From Magnetospirillum sp. ME-1 (GTDB taxonomy: Bacteria; Pseudomonadota; Alphaproteobacteria; Rhodospirillales; Magnetospirillaceae): 64,000 nt of DNA. The translations under genes and the position numbers were made by a program. The stretch is from the NCBI RefSeq assembly GCF_002105535.1, contig NZ_CP015848.1:868907-932906 (forward strand), given 5' to 3'. Below, one piece after another: positions 48,348 through 56,835 of the stretch. Position 1 is the stretch's first letter. Each line of letters starts with the position of its first letter. Under the pieces are notes generated by a model. The model ran no database searches and was not told the DNA's origin. It saw only the letters and a program-made list of their open reading frames with translations.

Positions 48348-49268
48348 TCAGCGCTGCCGCAGATAGCGGAAGTGTTGGTTGCGGTCTTCTTCCAAACCAT
48401 CCAACTTTTTGCTTCGAATTCGCTGAAGAGCGTCCAGCAGTTGCCCCCGTGTTGCCGGATTTGTAGCGAATTCCCGGTATACCCCGAAGGTTCCCGGCCC
48501 CATCCGGCCATCGAGGCCGACGACGCCAGGCATGACTTGATCCAGCGCCCGCTGGATCATTTCCGTTCCGCCTTTAGGGCCGAAACGGAATAGCGTGTCG
48601 GCCAGGGCGGAGGCGGCGAACGGGTTTCCTATCGCTTCCAGCGCCCGATGGCCGCCATCGACTCCGCGCAAAGCCCGGTCGAAATAGTCGCGGTAAATGG
48701 CGGCACGCTGCGGTAACGTCAGCAGGTTGGGTGTCGCGATCCCCTCCAGGCCCGGCACGCCCGCCATGGCATCCCTCAGTGTTCCGATGGTGATGCCGCT
48801 GGAGGTCTTGTAGCGGGATGTGGGGTCCACGGCGATGCCGCCCTCGGCGGCAAAGATTTCGCCGTAGCTGAAGGCCTCGGCGTCGCCCACTTCGGGCAGG
48901 CCCGCCACGGCGCCGGTGAAGCCCCGCCAAGCACCGGGCTGGTTGGCGAAGACTTCGGCCTTCCAGGCCGGAGCAGCGGCCGCCTGATCGAGCAGATTCG
49001 GCTGGCCGCCGGTCTCCAGCCAGATCATGGGCTGCGGTGCTGAGGCTCCGCCGCTGTCGGCGGCATCCAGCAGATTACGGCCCCCGCCCCGCTCGTCCGG
49101 ACCTGCGGTCCAGCGACCGTGCCAATCGCGAGGTTGATCGGGGTTGTAGTGACTTCCGCCACCACCGCCGCCGTCATCGCTTCCCGCGCTGTCGGTATAG
49201 GTAAAGGCGCCGCCGCTGCCTTCCCCATCGGGACTGCGTGCAGGGGCAAAGGGAATAGAAAACCGCAT
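48348..49268 (-). CDS. GH108-like putative peptidoglycan hydrolase with QPRDWHGRW motif
   Basis: 306 residues, no signal peptide. Residues 1-130 are low-complexity Gly/Ser/Pro-rich linker carrying YNPDQPRDWHGRWT at 41-54. From about 131 it resembles glycoside hydrolase family 108 (ZliS-type lysozymes): FSYGEIFAAEGG with candidate catalytic Glu142, SGITIGTL, YRDYFDRAL and a C-terminal GLDGRMGPGTFGVYREF peptidoglycan-binding pattern. These are phage- or secretion-type muramidases. The linker motif is the same as in the BPSL0067-like protein at 32 kb. Enzyme assignment is moderate. Confidence 0.55.
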   Translation of the reverse strand: MRFSIPFAPARSPDGEGSGGAFTYTDSAGSDDGGGGGGSHYNPDQPRDWHGRWTAGPDERGGGRNLLDAADSGGASAPQPMIWLETGGQPNLLDQAAAAPAWKAEVFANQPGAWRGFTGAVAGLPEVGDAEAFSYGEIFAAEGGIAVDPTSRYKTSSGITIGTLRDAMAGVPGLEGIATPNLLTLPQRAAIYRDYFDRALRGVDGGHRALEAIGNPFAASALADTLFRFGPKGGTEMIQRALDQVMPGVVGLDGRMGPGTFGVYREFATNPATRGQLLDALQRIRSKKLDGLEEDRNQHFRYLRQR

Positions 49269-49290
49269 CCGAAGCCTCCATCCATAGGCC

Positions 49291-49328
49291 GAAATAAAAC
49301 GCCCGGAGCCAGTTCCTGGCTCCGGGCG
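49291..49328 (-). terminator. Terminator hairpin between the GST gene and the GH108-like gene
   Basis: A 12-bp perfect stem CGCCCGGAGCCA / TGGCTCCGGGCG with a 5-base loop; on the minus strand TTTTATTT follows. It lies 90 bases past the GST stop and 23 bases before the GH108-like ATG, which has its own GGAGG. It may end GST transcripts or attenuate the GH108-like gene. Confidence 0.85.
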
Positions 49329-49417
49329 CGTTTCGGGTGTTGATGGATGGCAAGATTACCAGCAAAACAGGCTTGGATCAAGCGATGTTCTCTTTTTGTT
49401 TTTGCGAGGCGTCCCCA

Positions 49418-50047
49418 TCACCCCCCCGCCACCTTGGCCTCCTTGATCCAGGCCTGCATGGCCGGAAGGGCCATGACCGCGTCGCAATAGGCGCTGGCCA
49501 CCGGCCCCACCGGCAGGCTGTAGGTGCGGATGCGCGTCACCACGGGGGCGTACATGGCATCGGCGTTGGTGAAGGCGCCGAACAGGAAGGGGCCGCCCTG
49601 GCCGAAGCGGGCGCGGCAGTCGGTCCAGATGGCGTCGATGCGGGCCACGTCGGCTTTCACGTCATCGGGAATCTCGGCCAGAACCTGATCCTCCACCACA
49701 TCCATGGGGCAGGTGGAGCGCAGCGGGACGAAACCCGAATGCATCTCCGCCGAAATGGAACGGGCATGGGCGCGGGCCTCGCGGCTTTCGGGCCATAATT
49801 TGGCCTCGGGGAAGCGTTCGGCCAGATATTCGCAGATGGCAAGCGAGTCCCAGACCTTGACGCCGCCGTCCTCCAGCATGGGGATCTTGCCCGACGGCGA
49901 CCATTGGAGAATCTTTTCCTTGGTGTCGGGCTGGCGCAGCTCGATCAGAACTTCGCGGAAGGGGGCGCCCGTGGCCATCAAGGACAGGAAGGGCCGCAGT
50001 GACCAGGAGGACCAGCGCTTGGTGCCGACGACGAGGGTGAGTGACAT
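49418..50047 (-). CDS. Glutathione S-transferase family protein
   Basis: 209 residues from ATG 50047; a TTG/ATG further upstream adds nothing conserved. The thioredoxin-like N-domain contains LVVGTKRWSSWSLRPFL, the cis-Pro region SGKIPMLEDGGVKVWDSLAICEYLAERFP, and an all-helical C-domain with FNADAMYAPVV-like GAFTNADAMYAPVVTR. The catalytic residue is probably the Ser in KRWSSWSLR. Likely zeta/beta-like GST; substrate unknown. Confidence 0.88.
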   Translation of the reverse strand: MSLTLVVGTKRWSSWSLRPFLSLMATGAPFREVLIELRQPDTKEKILQWSPSGKIPMLEDGGVKVWDSLAICEYLAERFPEAKLWPESREARAHARSISAEMHSGFVPLRSTCPMDVVEDQVLAEIPDDVKADVARIDAIWTDCRARFGQGGPFLFGAFTNADAMYAPVVTRIRTYSLPVGPVASAYCDAVMALPAMQAWIKEAKVAGG

Positions 50048-50128
50048 GACGCTTCCCAAACCGTGGATGGTCACCGATCATGGGAGCAAGCCAAGGCTGC
50101 CTTCAATAGGGAATTCAAGGAGAGACGG

Positions 50129-51523
<1,395 letters not shown>

Positions 51524-51586
51524 GACAGGACTTTACAGGGGAGGAGAATCCTTCCATGAGTCATCTCTTCCAAGGGGACAGATGAC

Positions 51587-53035
51587 TTGATCGACATCCG
51601 GCCGGTTCTCTTCGTCAACGGCGTGCTGCTGCTGGTGCTGGCCTTGGCCATGGGCATCCCGGCCCTGGTCGATCTGTCGGCCGGCGACGTGGACTGGAAG
51701 GTCTTCGCGGTTTCCTCGATGGTGACCGCCTTTGCCGGACTGGCCCTGACCTTCGGCACCAGCACGAAGGGACGCCCCGCCCTGTCGGCGCGCCAGGCCT
51801 TCATGCTGACCACGCTGGCCTGGATCACCACGGCGGCCTTCGCGGCGCTGCCTTTCGCCTTCTCCAACCTGCGCCTGTCGCCCACCGACGCCGTGTTCGA
51901 GGCCATGAGCGGCCTGACCACCACCGGAGCCACGGTGATCGTCGGCCTGGACCATGCGCCCCGCGGCATCCTGATCTGGCGCGCTTTGCTCAACTGGCTG
52001 GGGGGCATCGGCATCATCATCATGGCGGTGGCCATCCTGCCCTTGCTGCGCATCGGCGGCATGCAGGTGTTCCGCATGGAGACCTCGGACCGCACCGACA
52101 CCATCAAGCCGCGCATCACCCAGGTGGCCACCTCCATCACCCTGGTCTACGTGGTGTTCACCGCCCTGGCCGCCCTGGCCTTCTGGGCGGCGGGCATGGG
52201 TCGCTTCGACGCCGTCTGCCACGCCATGGCCGCCATCAGCACCGGCGGCTTCTCCACCTCGGACACCAAGCTGGCCCATTGGAGCACCGCCGTGCAGTGG
52301 GTGGCCATCTTCGCCATGATGGTGGGCGGTTCCAGCTTCGTGCTGTGGACCGGCCCCTGGCGCCGGGGCCGCCCGCGCATCATGGACGACGCCCAGGCCC
52401 ACTGGTACCTGATGTTCATCGGCACCGCCGCCGGCGTGATGGCGCTCTGGCAATGGGCGGTCAACGACATGAGCTTTGGCGTGGCCGTCCGCCATGCCGC
52501 CTTCAACGTGGTGTCCACCGTCACCACCACCGGCTTCGTCTCCACCGATTACGGCGCCTGGGGCGGCTTCGCCCATGTGGTGTTCTTCATCCTGGTGTTC
52601 ATCGGCGGCTGCACCGGCTCCACCGCCGGGGGCGTGAAGATCTTCCGCTGGGAATTGCTGTTCGCCCTGGCCGGCATCCACCTGAAGCGCCTTTTGCACC
52701 CCCACGGAATTTTCGTCATCCACTACAACCAGCGCCCCATCGCACCGGCCGTCCTCGATTCGGTGCAGGGCTTCGTGGTGATGTATTTCTTCACCTTCGC
52801 CCTGTTCGCCTTGGCCTTAAGCATGGTGGGCGTCGACTTCCTGACGGCGCTGTCGGGCTCGGCCGCCGCCCTGGCCAATGCCGGCCCGGGAATCGGGGAC
52901 GTGATCGGCCCCTTCGGCAGCTACCGCCCCCTGCCCGACGCCGCCAAGTGGATCCTGGCCGCCGAAATGATGCTGGGCCGCCTGGAACTGTTCACCGTGG
53001 CGGTGCTGTTCTCGCGCAGCTATTGGCGGGAGTAG
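51587..53035 (+). CDS. trkH: TrkH/KtrB-type potassium transporter membrane subunit 1
   Basis: 482 residues from TTG 51587, with AAGGGGA upstream. Four MPM repeats, each with a pore loop: SGLTTTGATV, AISTGGFSTSD, TVTTTGFVSTD and ALANAGPGIGDV, all keeping the filter glycine. GGCTGSTAGGVKIFR is the K-loop region. It takes up potassium, usually gated by a cytosolic TrkA, none of which is in the window. A second, similar gene follows 8 bases later. Confidence 0.92.
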   Translation: MIDIRPVLFVNGVLLLVLALAMGIPALVDLSAGDVDWKVFAVSSMVTAFAGLALTFGTSTKGRPALSARQAFMLTTLAWITTAAFAALPFAFSNLRLSPTDAVFEAMSGLTTTGATVIVGLDHAPRGILIWRALLNWLGGIGIIIMAVAILPLLRIGGMQVFRMETSDRTDTIKPRITQVATSITLVYVVFTALAALAFWAAGMGRFDAVCHAMAAISTGGFSTSDTKLAHWSTAVQWVAIFAMMVGGSSFVLWTGPWRRGRPRIMDDAQAHWYLMFIGTAAGVMALWQWAVNDMSFGVAVRHAAFNVVSTVTTTGFVSTDYGAWGGFAHVVFFILVFIGGCTGSTAGGVKIFRWELLFALAGIHLKRLLHPHGIFVIHYNQRPIAPAVLDSVQGFVVMYFFTFALFALALSMVGVDFLTALSGSAAALANAGPGIGDVIGPFGSYRPLPDAAKWILAAEMMLGRLELFTVAVLFSRSYWRE

Positions 53036-53042
53036 CGGCACC

Positions 53043-54491
53043 ATGCTCGACCTTCGTCCCGTCATCTCCGCCATCGGCGCCCTGGTCTGCATCCTGGCCG
53101 CCGCCATGTGGCTGCCGGCCATCATCGACTTCCGGGACGGGCACGAGGAATGGCGGGTCTTCGCCACCTCGTCGGGACTGACCCTGTTCTTCGGCCTGGC
53201 CCTGATGCTGGGCACGAGAACGCCGCAGCGGCGGCGCAGCGTGCGCCAGACCTATCTGATCGCCACCTTCGGCTGGATGGTCCCCGCTTTGTTCGCCGCC
53301 CTGCCCCTGGTCTATGGCCCGCTGCAGCTGTCGGTCACCGACGCGGTGTTCGAGGCCATGGCGGGGCTGACCGCCACCGGCGCCACGGTGATCCGCGGCC
53401 TCGACGCCCTGCCGCGCGGATTGCTGCTGTGGCGGGCGCTGCTGGGCTGGCTGGGCGGCATCGGCATCATCGCGCTGGCCATCAGCGTGCTGCCCGATCT
53501 GGCGGTGGGCGGCATGCAGATGTTCCGGCTCGAGGTCCCCGGCCCGGCCGAGCGCGCCACCTCGCGGGGCAAGCGCATCGCGGCTTCCATCCTGGCCGGC
53601 TATTGCGGCGCCACCGCCCTGCTGGCCCTGGCCCTGTGGCTGGCCGGGATGAGCGGCTTCGAGGCCCTGGTCCACGCCATGGGCACCATCTCCACCTCGG
53701 GGGCATCGACCTCGGATTCCTCCATCGGCCATTTCGACAGCGCCGCCATCACGCTTCTGATCACGCTGGGCATGATCCTGGGCGGCATGCCGTTCCTGCT
53801 GTTCTTCCACCTCCTGCGCGGCAACCGGAAGATCGTCGCCCGCGACCACCAGTTGCGCTGGTATTTCGCCCTGCTGCTGCTGGGCACGATGGGGGTGACG
53901 GCCTGGCTGATGACCAGCCGGGGACTGGCGCCGCTGGACGCCGCCCGCCACGGGGCGCTGACCGTGGTCTCGGTGATGACCGGAACCGGCCACTTCACCC
54001 TGGAATACGGCACTTGGGGCGGCATGCCCGCCGCCATTCTGTTCTTCCTGGCCTTCGTGGGCGGCTGCGCCGGGTCGACCAGCGGCGGCATCAAGGTCTT
54101 CCGCTTCCAGTTCCTGTTCGCCGACGCCCTGATGCAGATCCGCCGGCTGCTGCGCCCCCACGCGGTTCTGATCGCCAGCTTCAACCGCCGCCCCATCCCC
54201 GAGGAGGTCCTGGGCTCGGTGATGGGCTTCCTGTTCGTCTATGCGCTGAGTTTCGCCATGCTGGCCATGTCGCTGGCCTTCCTCGGCCTCGACTTCGTCA
54301 CGGCGGTATCGGCGGCGGCCTCGGCGCTGGCCAATCTGGGGCCGGGCCTGGGTCCGGAGATCGGCCCCGGCGGCTCCTATGCCGGGCTGCCCGATTTGGC
54401 CAAGTGGCTGCTGTCGCTGGGCATGCTGACCGGGCGGCTGGAGCTGTTCACCGTGCTGGTGCTGTTCGTTCCCGCCTTCTGGCGGCAGTAG
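53043..54491 (+). CDS. TrkH/KtrB-type potassium transporter membrane subunit 2, divergent filter
   Basis: 482 residues, same length as the preceding paralogue and clearly a tandem duplicate (LRPV, DAVFEAMAGL, LLGWLGGIGIIALA, GGCAGSTSGGIKVFRF). The pore loops have changed: AGLTATGATV, TISTSGASTSD, SVMTGTGHFT and ALANLGPGLGPE. Filter glycines remain, but side chains around loops 2 and 3 differ, so ion selectivity or gating may differ. Probably co-transcribed with the first copy. Confidence 0.9.
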   Translation: MLDLRPVISAIGALVCILAAAMWLPAIIDFRDGHEEWRVFATSSGLTLFFGLALMLGTRTPQRRRSVRQTYLIATFGWMVPALFAALPLVYGPLQLSVTDAVFEAMAGLTATGATVIRGLDALPRGLLLWRALLGWLGGIGIIALAISVLPDLAVGGMQMFRLEVPGPAERATSRGKRIAASILAGYCGATALLALALWLAGMSGFEALVHAMGTISTSGASTSDSSIGHFDSAAITLLITLGMILGGMPFLLFFHLLRGNRKIVARDHQLRWYFALLLLGTMGVTAWLMTSRGLAPLDAARHGALTVVSVMTGTGHFTLEYGTWGGMPAAILFFLAFVGGCAGSTSGGIKVFRFQFLFADALMQIRRLLRPHAVLIASFNRRPIPEEVLGSVMGFLFVYALSFAMLAMSLAFLGLDFVTAVSAAASALANLGPGLGPEIGPGGSYAGLPDLAKWLLSLGMLTGRLELFTVLVLFVPAFWRQ

Positions 54492-54493
54492 GG

Positions 54494-54628
54494 ATTTCGT
54501 GAAAAGTCCCTCGGCCTTTCGGCCTCGGTGTACTTTCCACGAAGAATAGGACGGAGGGAAACGGGCTTGGGGCGGCCCGGCGCCCGCTTCCCGAGTCTTT
54601 GGTCAGGCGAGGTTGCCAGCAACCTCGC
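54494..54628. other. Hairpin-rich spacer between trkH2 and cheZ
   Basis: Between converging genes. Three structures: TCGGCCTTTCGGCCTCGG inside a longer imperfect palindrome (TTCGTG...CACGAA, 54498-54541), a GGGCGGCCCGGCGCCCGC block, and a perfect 10-bp stem GCGAGGTTGC / GCAACCTCGC with a 2-base loop (54607-54628). None has a clear T-run. Probably transcript-end structures for both genes. Confidence 0.45.
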
Positions 54629-54636
54629 GGCAAATG

Positions 54637-55209
54637 TCAGCCGAACAGCTTGTCGATGGCGTCCTGGCCCAGCATGCGGTCCACGTCGGCCTGGGAGACG
54701 CCCTGGCCGGGCAGCTGGGGTCCGTGCAGCAGCGCCTTGTCGGGATCGGTCTCTTCCTTCTTGATCTCGACCACCACCTTGGTCAGCTCGTCCTTGCCCC
54801 AGGTCAGGATGACGGCCTTGATCCGGTCCTCGACGAACTTCATGGAGTTGACGATCTTGGAAATGCGCTGGCCGGTGATGTCCTGGAACGAGCAGGCCTC
54901 GAACACCTGATTGACCCGGTCGTCCACCTTGTCGAACACCTTGGTCAGCGGTTCGTTGTCGATGGCGGCGGCACGGGCCTCGATCATCAGCTCGCTGATG
55001 GTCTCCATGCTTTCCATGATGGTGTTGGTGGCGCTTTCGGTGGCGCCGACGATGGCGTCCAGCTGCTCGGACATGCTGCCGAAATGATCCGGGGCACCGG
55101 GCGGGTTGAGGGCCGCCAGCTCGGTCTTGATCTTCTGGAGGTGCCCGAACAGCCCCACCAGCTCGCGCTTGAGGAGGCCGCTGTCGGTCATCGGTGTCTG
55201 CATGTTCAT
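54637..55209 (-). CDS. cheZ: Chemotaxis protein phosphatase CheZ
   Basis: 190 residues from ATG 55209 with GAAGGCG upstream. The CheZ active-site segment is ACSFQDITGQRISKIV, with Gln109/Asp110 and Gln114 in the position of the phosphatase residues. The helical hairpin MKFVEDRI precedes a linker, and the last residues SQADVDRMLGQDAIDKLFG look like the CheY-binding tail. It speeds CheY-P dephosphorylation at the flagellar switch. No other chemotaxis gene is present, so it is separated from any che cluster. Confidence 0.88.
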   Translation of the reverse strand: MNMQTPMTDSGLLKRELVGLFGHLQKIKTELAALNPPGAPDHFGSMSEQLDAIVGATESATNTIMESMETISELMIEARAAAIDNEPLTKVFDKVDDRVNQVFEACSFQDITGQRISKIVNSMKFVEDRIKAVILTWGKDELTKVVVEIKKEETDPDKALLHGPQLPGQGVSQADVDRMLGQDAIDKLFG

Positions 55210-55279
55210 CCCATCGCCTTCGTATAGACGCCTGAGGATAGCCTGATTATCAGGACGACGCCAAGGGCCATCCCGCCGT

Positions 55280-56269
55280 TCAGGGCTTGCCCCGGAAAGT
55301 CCGCACCAAAGCCCGCGCCGCCGCGCCGGGGGCCATGAGGCCGGCGGCCACGCCCCGCTCCATCTCGGGCAGCAGCGTCTCCACCTGGGGATCGTCGCGC
55401 AGGGCCTGGAGCAGGGTTTCCGAGACCTCGTTCCACATCCAGGCATGGGCCTGGGCGGCGCGCCGCTCGGCCAGGGCGCCAGCCTTGTCCATGGTGGCGC
55501 GGTAGCTGTCGATGGTCGCCCACACCTCGTCGATCCCAGAGCGCGCCAGGGCCGAGCAGGTCAGCACCGGCACGGTCCAGTGGGGCGAGGCCGGGGCCAG
55601 CAGGTGCAGCGCGTTCTTGTAGTCGCGGGCCGCCCGCGCCGCCGCCGCCGCCAGGTCGCCGTCGGCCTTGTTGACGATGATGGCGTCGGCCAGTTCGACG
55701 ATGCCCTTCTTGATGCCCTGCAACTCGTCGCCGCCGCCGGGCACCAGGACCAGCAGGAACATGTCCACCATCTCGGCCACCGCCGTCTCGGATTGGCCGA
55801 CGCCCACCGTCTCGACCACGATGACGTCGAAGCCCGCCGCCTCGCAGACCAGCATGGCTTCGCGGGTGCGGCGCGCCACGCCGCCCAGCGTGCAGCCCGA
55901 GGGGCTGGGGCGGATGAAGGCGCGGGCATCCTTGGACAAGTCCTCCATGCGGGTCTTGTCGCCGAGAATCGAGCCGCCCGAGCGGGGCGAGGACGGGTCC
56001 ACCGCCAGCACCGCCGGCTTCTTGCCCATCCCGAGGACGTGCAGGCCGAAGCTTTCGATGAAGGTGCTCTTGCCCGCGCCGGGCACGCCGGTGATGCCGA
56101 CCCGCACCGAGCGCCCGGTATGGGGCAGCAATTCGTGCATCAGCGCCTCGGCCGCCTCGCGGTGGTCGGGACGGGTGGATTCGATCAGGGTGATGGCGCG
56201 GGCCAGGGCACGGCGCTCGCCGGCCAGGACGCCGGAGGCCAGGGCCTTGGGGTCGGGAGAGGAGCTCAC
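55280..56269 (-). CDS. meaB: MeaB/ArgK-type GTPase chaperone of methylmalonyl-CoA mutase
   Basis: 329 residues. G1 is GVPGAGKST, followed by VLAVDPSSPRSGGSILGDKTRM, VVETVGVGQSE, LVPGGGDELQGIKKGI and NKAD, all diagnostic of the MeaB subfamily of SIMIBI GTPases. It protects and loads B12 on methylmalonyl-CoA mutase. No mutase gene is in the window. Its ATG lies 8 bases after a small protein gene in the same orientation, implying an operon with the two mini-proteins and the M32 peptidase. Confidence 0.93.
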   Translation of the reverse strand: MSSSPDPKALASGVLAGERRALARAITLIESTRPDHREAAEALMHELLPHTGRSVRVGITGVPGAGKSTFIESFGLHVLGMGKKPAVLAVDPSSPRSGGSILGDKTRMEDLSKDARAFIRPSPSGCTLGGVARRTREAMLVCEAAGFDVIVVETVGVGQSETAVAEMVDMFLLVLVPGGGDELQGIKKGIVELADAIIVNKADGDLAAAAARAARDYKNALHLLAPASPHWTVPVLTCSALARSGIDEVWATIDSYRATMDKAGALAERRAAQAHAWMWNEVSETLLQALRDDPQVETLLPEMERGVAAGLMAPGAAARALVRTFRGKP

Positions 56270-56277
56270 GTTAAGGA

Positions 56278-56526
56278 CTATCTCTTCTTGTCGTCGGGCT
56301 CGCGGCCCTGGTTGAGGAAGGTGAGGATGGCCATGCTGACCAGCTTGGCGCGGTCCTCGTCCGACAGATGGTCGAGAATCTTGCGCTTGGCCCGGTGAAC
56401 CTCCTGGGCGCGCTTCAGAAGCGCGGCCCGCTCGGAACCGGGATCGGGCTTGGGCGCGGGCGCCTTGGGCTTCGGCTTGGCTTTGGGCTTTTCATCGGCG
56501 AACAGTGCTTTGAGGAAGCCGAACAT
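56278..56526 (-). CDS. Small hypothetical protein, paralogue of the next gene
   Basis: 82 residues from ATG 56526, which overlaps the upstream gene's stop by one base and has GGGAGGG five bases before it. It starts MFGFLKALFADE, has a Lys/Pro/Ala repeat segment (KPKAKPKPKAPAPKPDP) and ends in a helical EVHRAKRKILDHLSDEDRAKLV region. The same architecture, MFGxLxxL plus HRA(K/R)xxxLxxLSDE(D/E)R, occurs in the adjacent 98-residue protein. Family not recognised. Confidence 0.65.
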   Translation of the reverse strand: MFGFLKALFADEKPKAKPKPKAPAPKPDPGSERAALLKRAQEVHRAKRKILDHLSDEDRAKLVSMAILTFLNQGREPDDKKR

Positions 56527-56822
56527 CACGACCCTCCCCCCAGCAAGGCCTTCAGCGCCACCTTGTTGAGCTTTTCACGCTCCTCGTCCGACAGTTCCGC
56601 CAGCACCCCTTGCCGCGCCCGGTGCACCAGCATGGCCGAGCGGATCAGCTGGGCCTTTTCCGGCGGCAGGCGCTTCATGCGCTCCTCCGCCTCGGCCAGG
56701 GCGGTGGCGGGGTCGCGCTCCTTCGGCTTGGCCTGCGGGCGCGCCGCGACCACCGGCGCCGGGCGCTTCAGCGCCTCGCGCGCCCGCTTGTCGAGGACCA
56801 GACGGGACAGCCAGCCGAACAT
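56526..56822 (-). CDS. Small hypothetical protein, paralogue of the previous gene
   Basis: 98 residues if started at ATG 56822, which aligns with its paralogue (MFGWLSRLVLDK versus MFGFLKALFADE); a GTG two codons earlier is possible. A variable basic middle is followed by AMLVHRARQGVLAELSDEEREKLNKVAL. The last segment resembles a hairpin of two short helices. Start overlaps nothing; it lies 13 bases after the M32 peptidase stop. Function unknown. Confidence 0.62.
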   Translation of the reverse strand: MFGWLSRLVLDKRAREALKRPAPVVAARPQAKPKERDPATALAEAEERMKRLPPEKAQLIRSAMLVHRARQGVLAELSDEEREKLNKVALKALLGGGS

Positions 56823-56835
56823 GGGCACGAGTCTA

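Noticed and set aside
47812-49330. Prophage or gene transfer agent remnant around the GH108-like gene
   Set aside because: No integrase, capsid, tail, holin or att repeats are visible; only the single hydrolase gene and a secreted protein.
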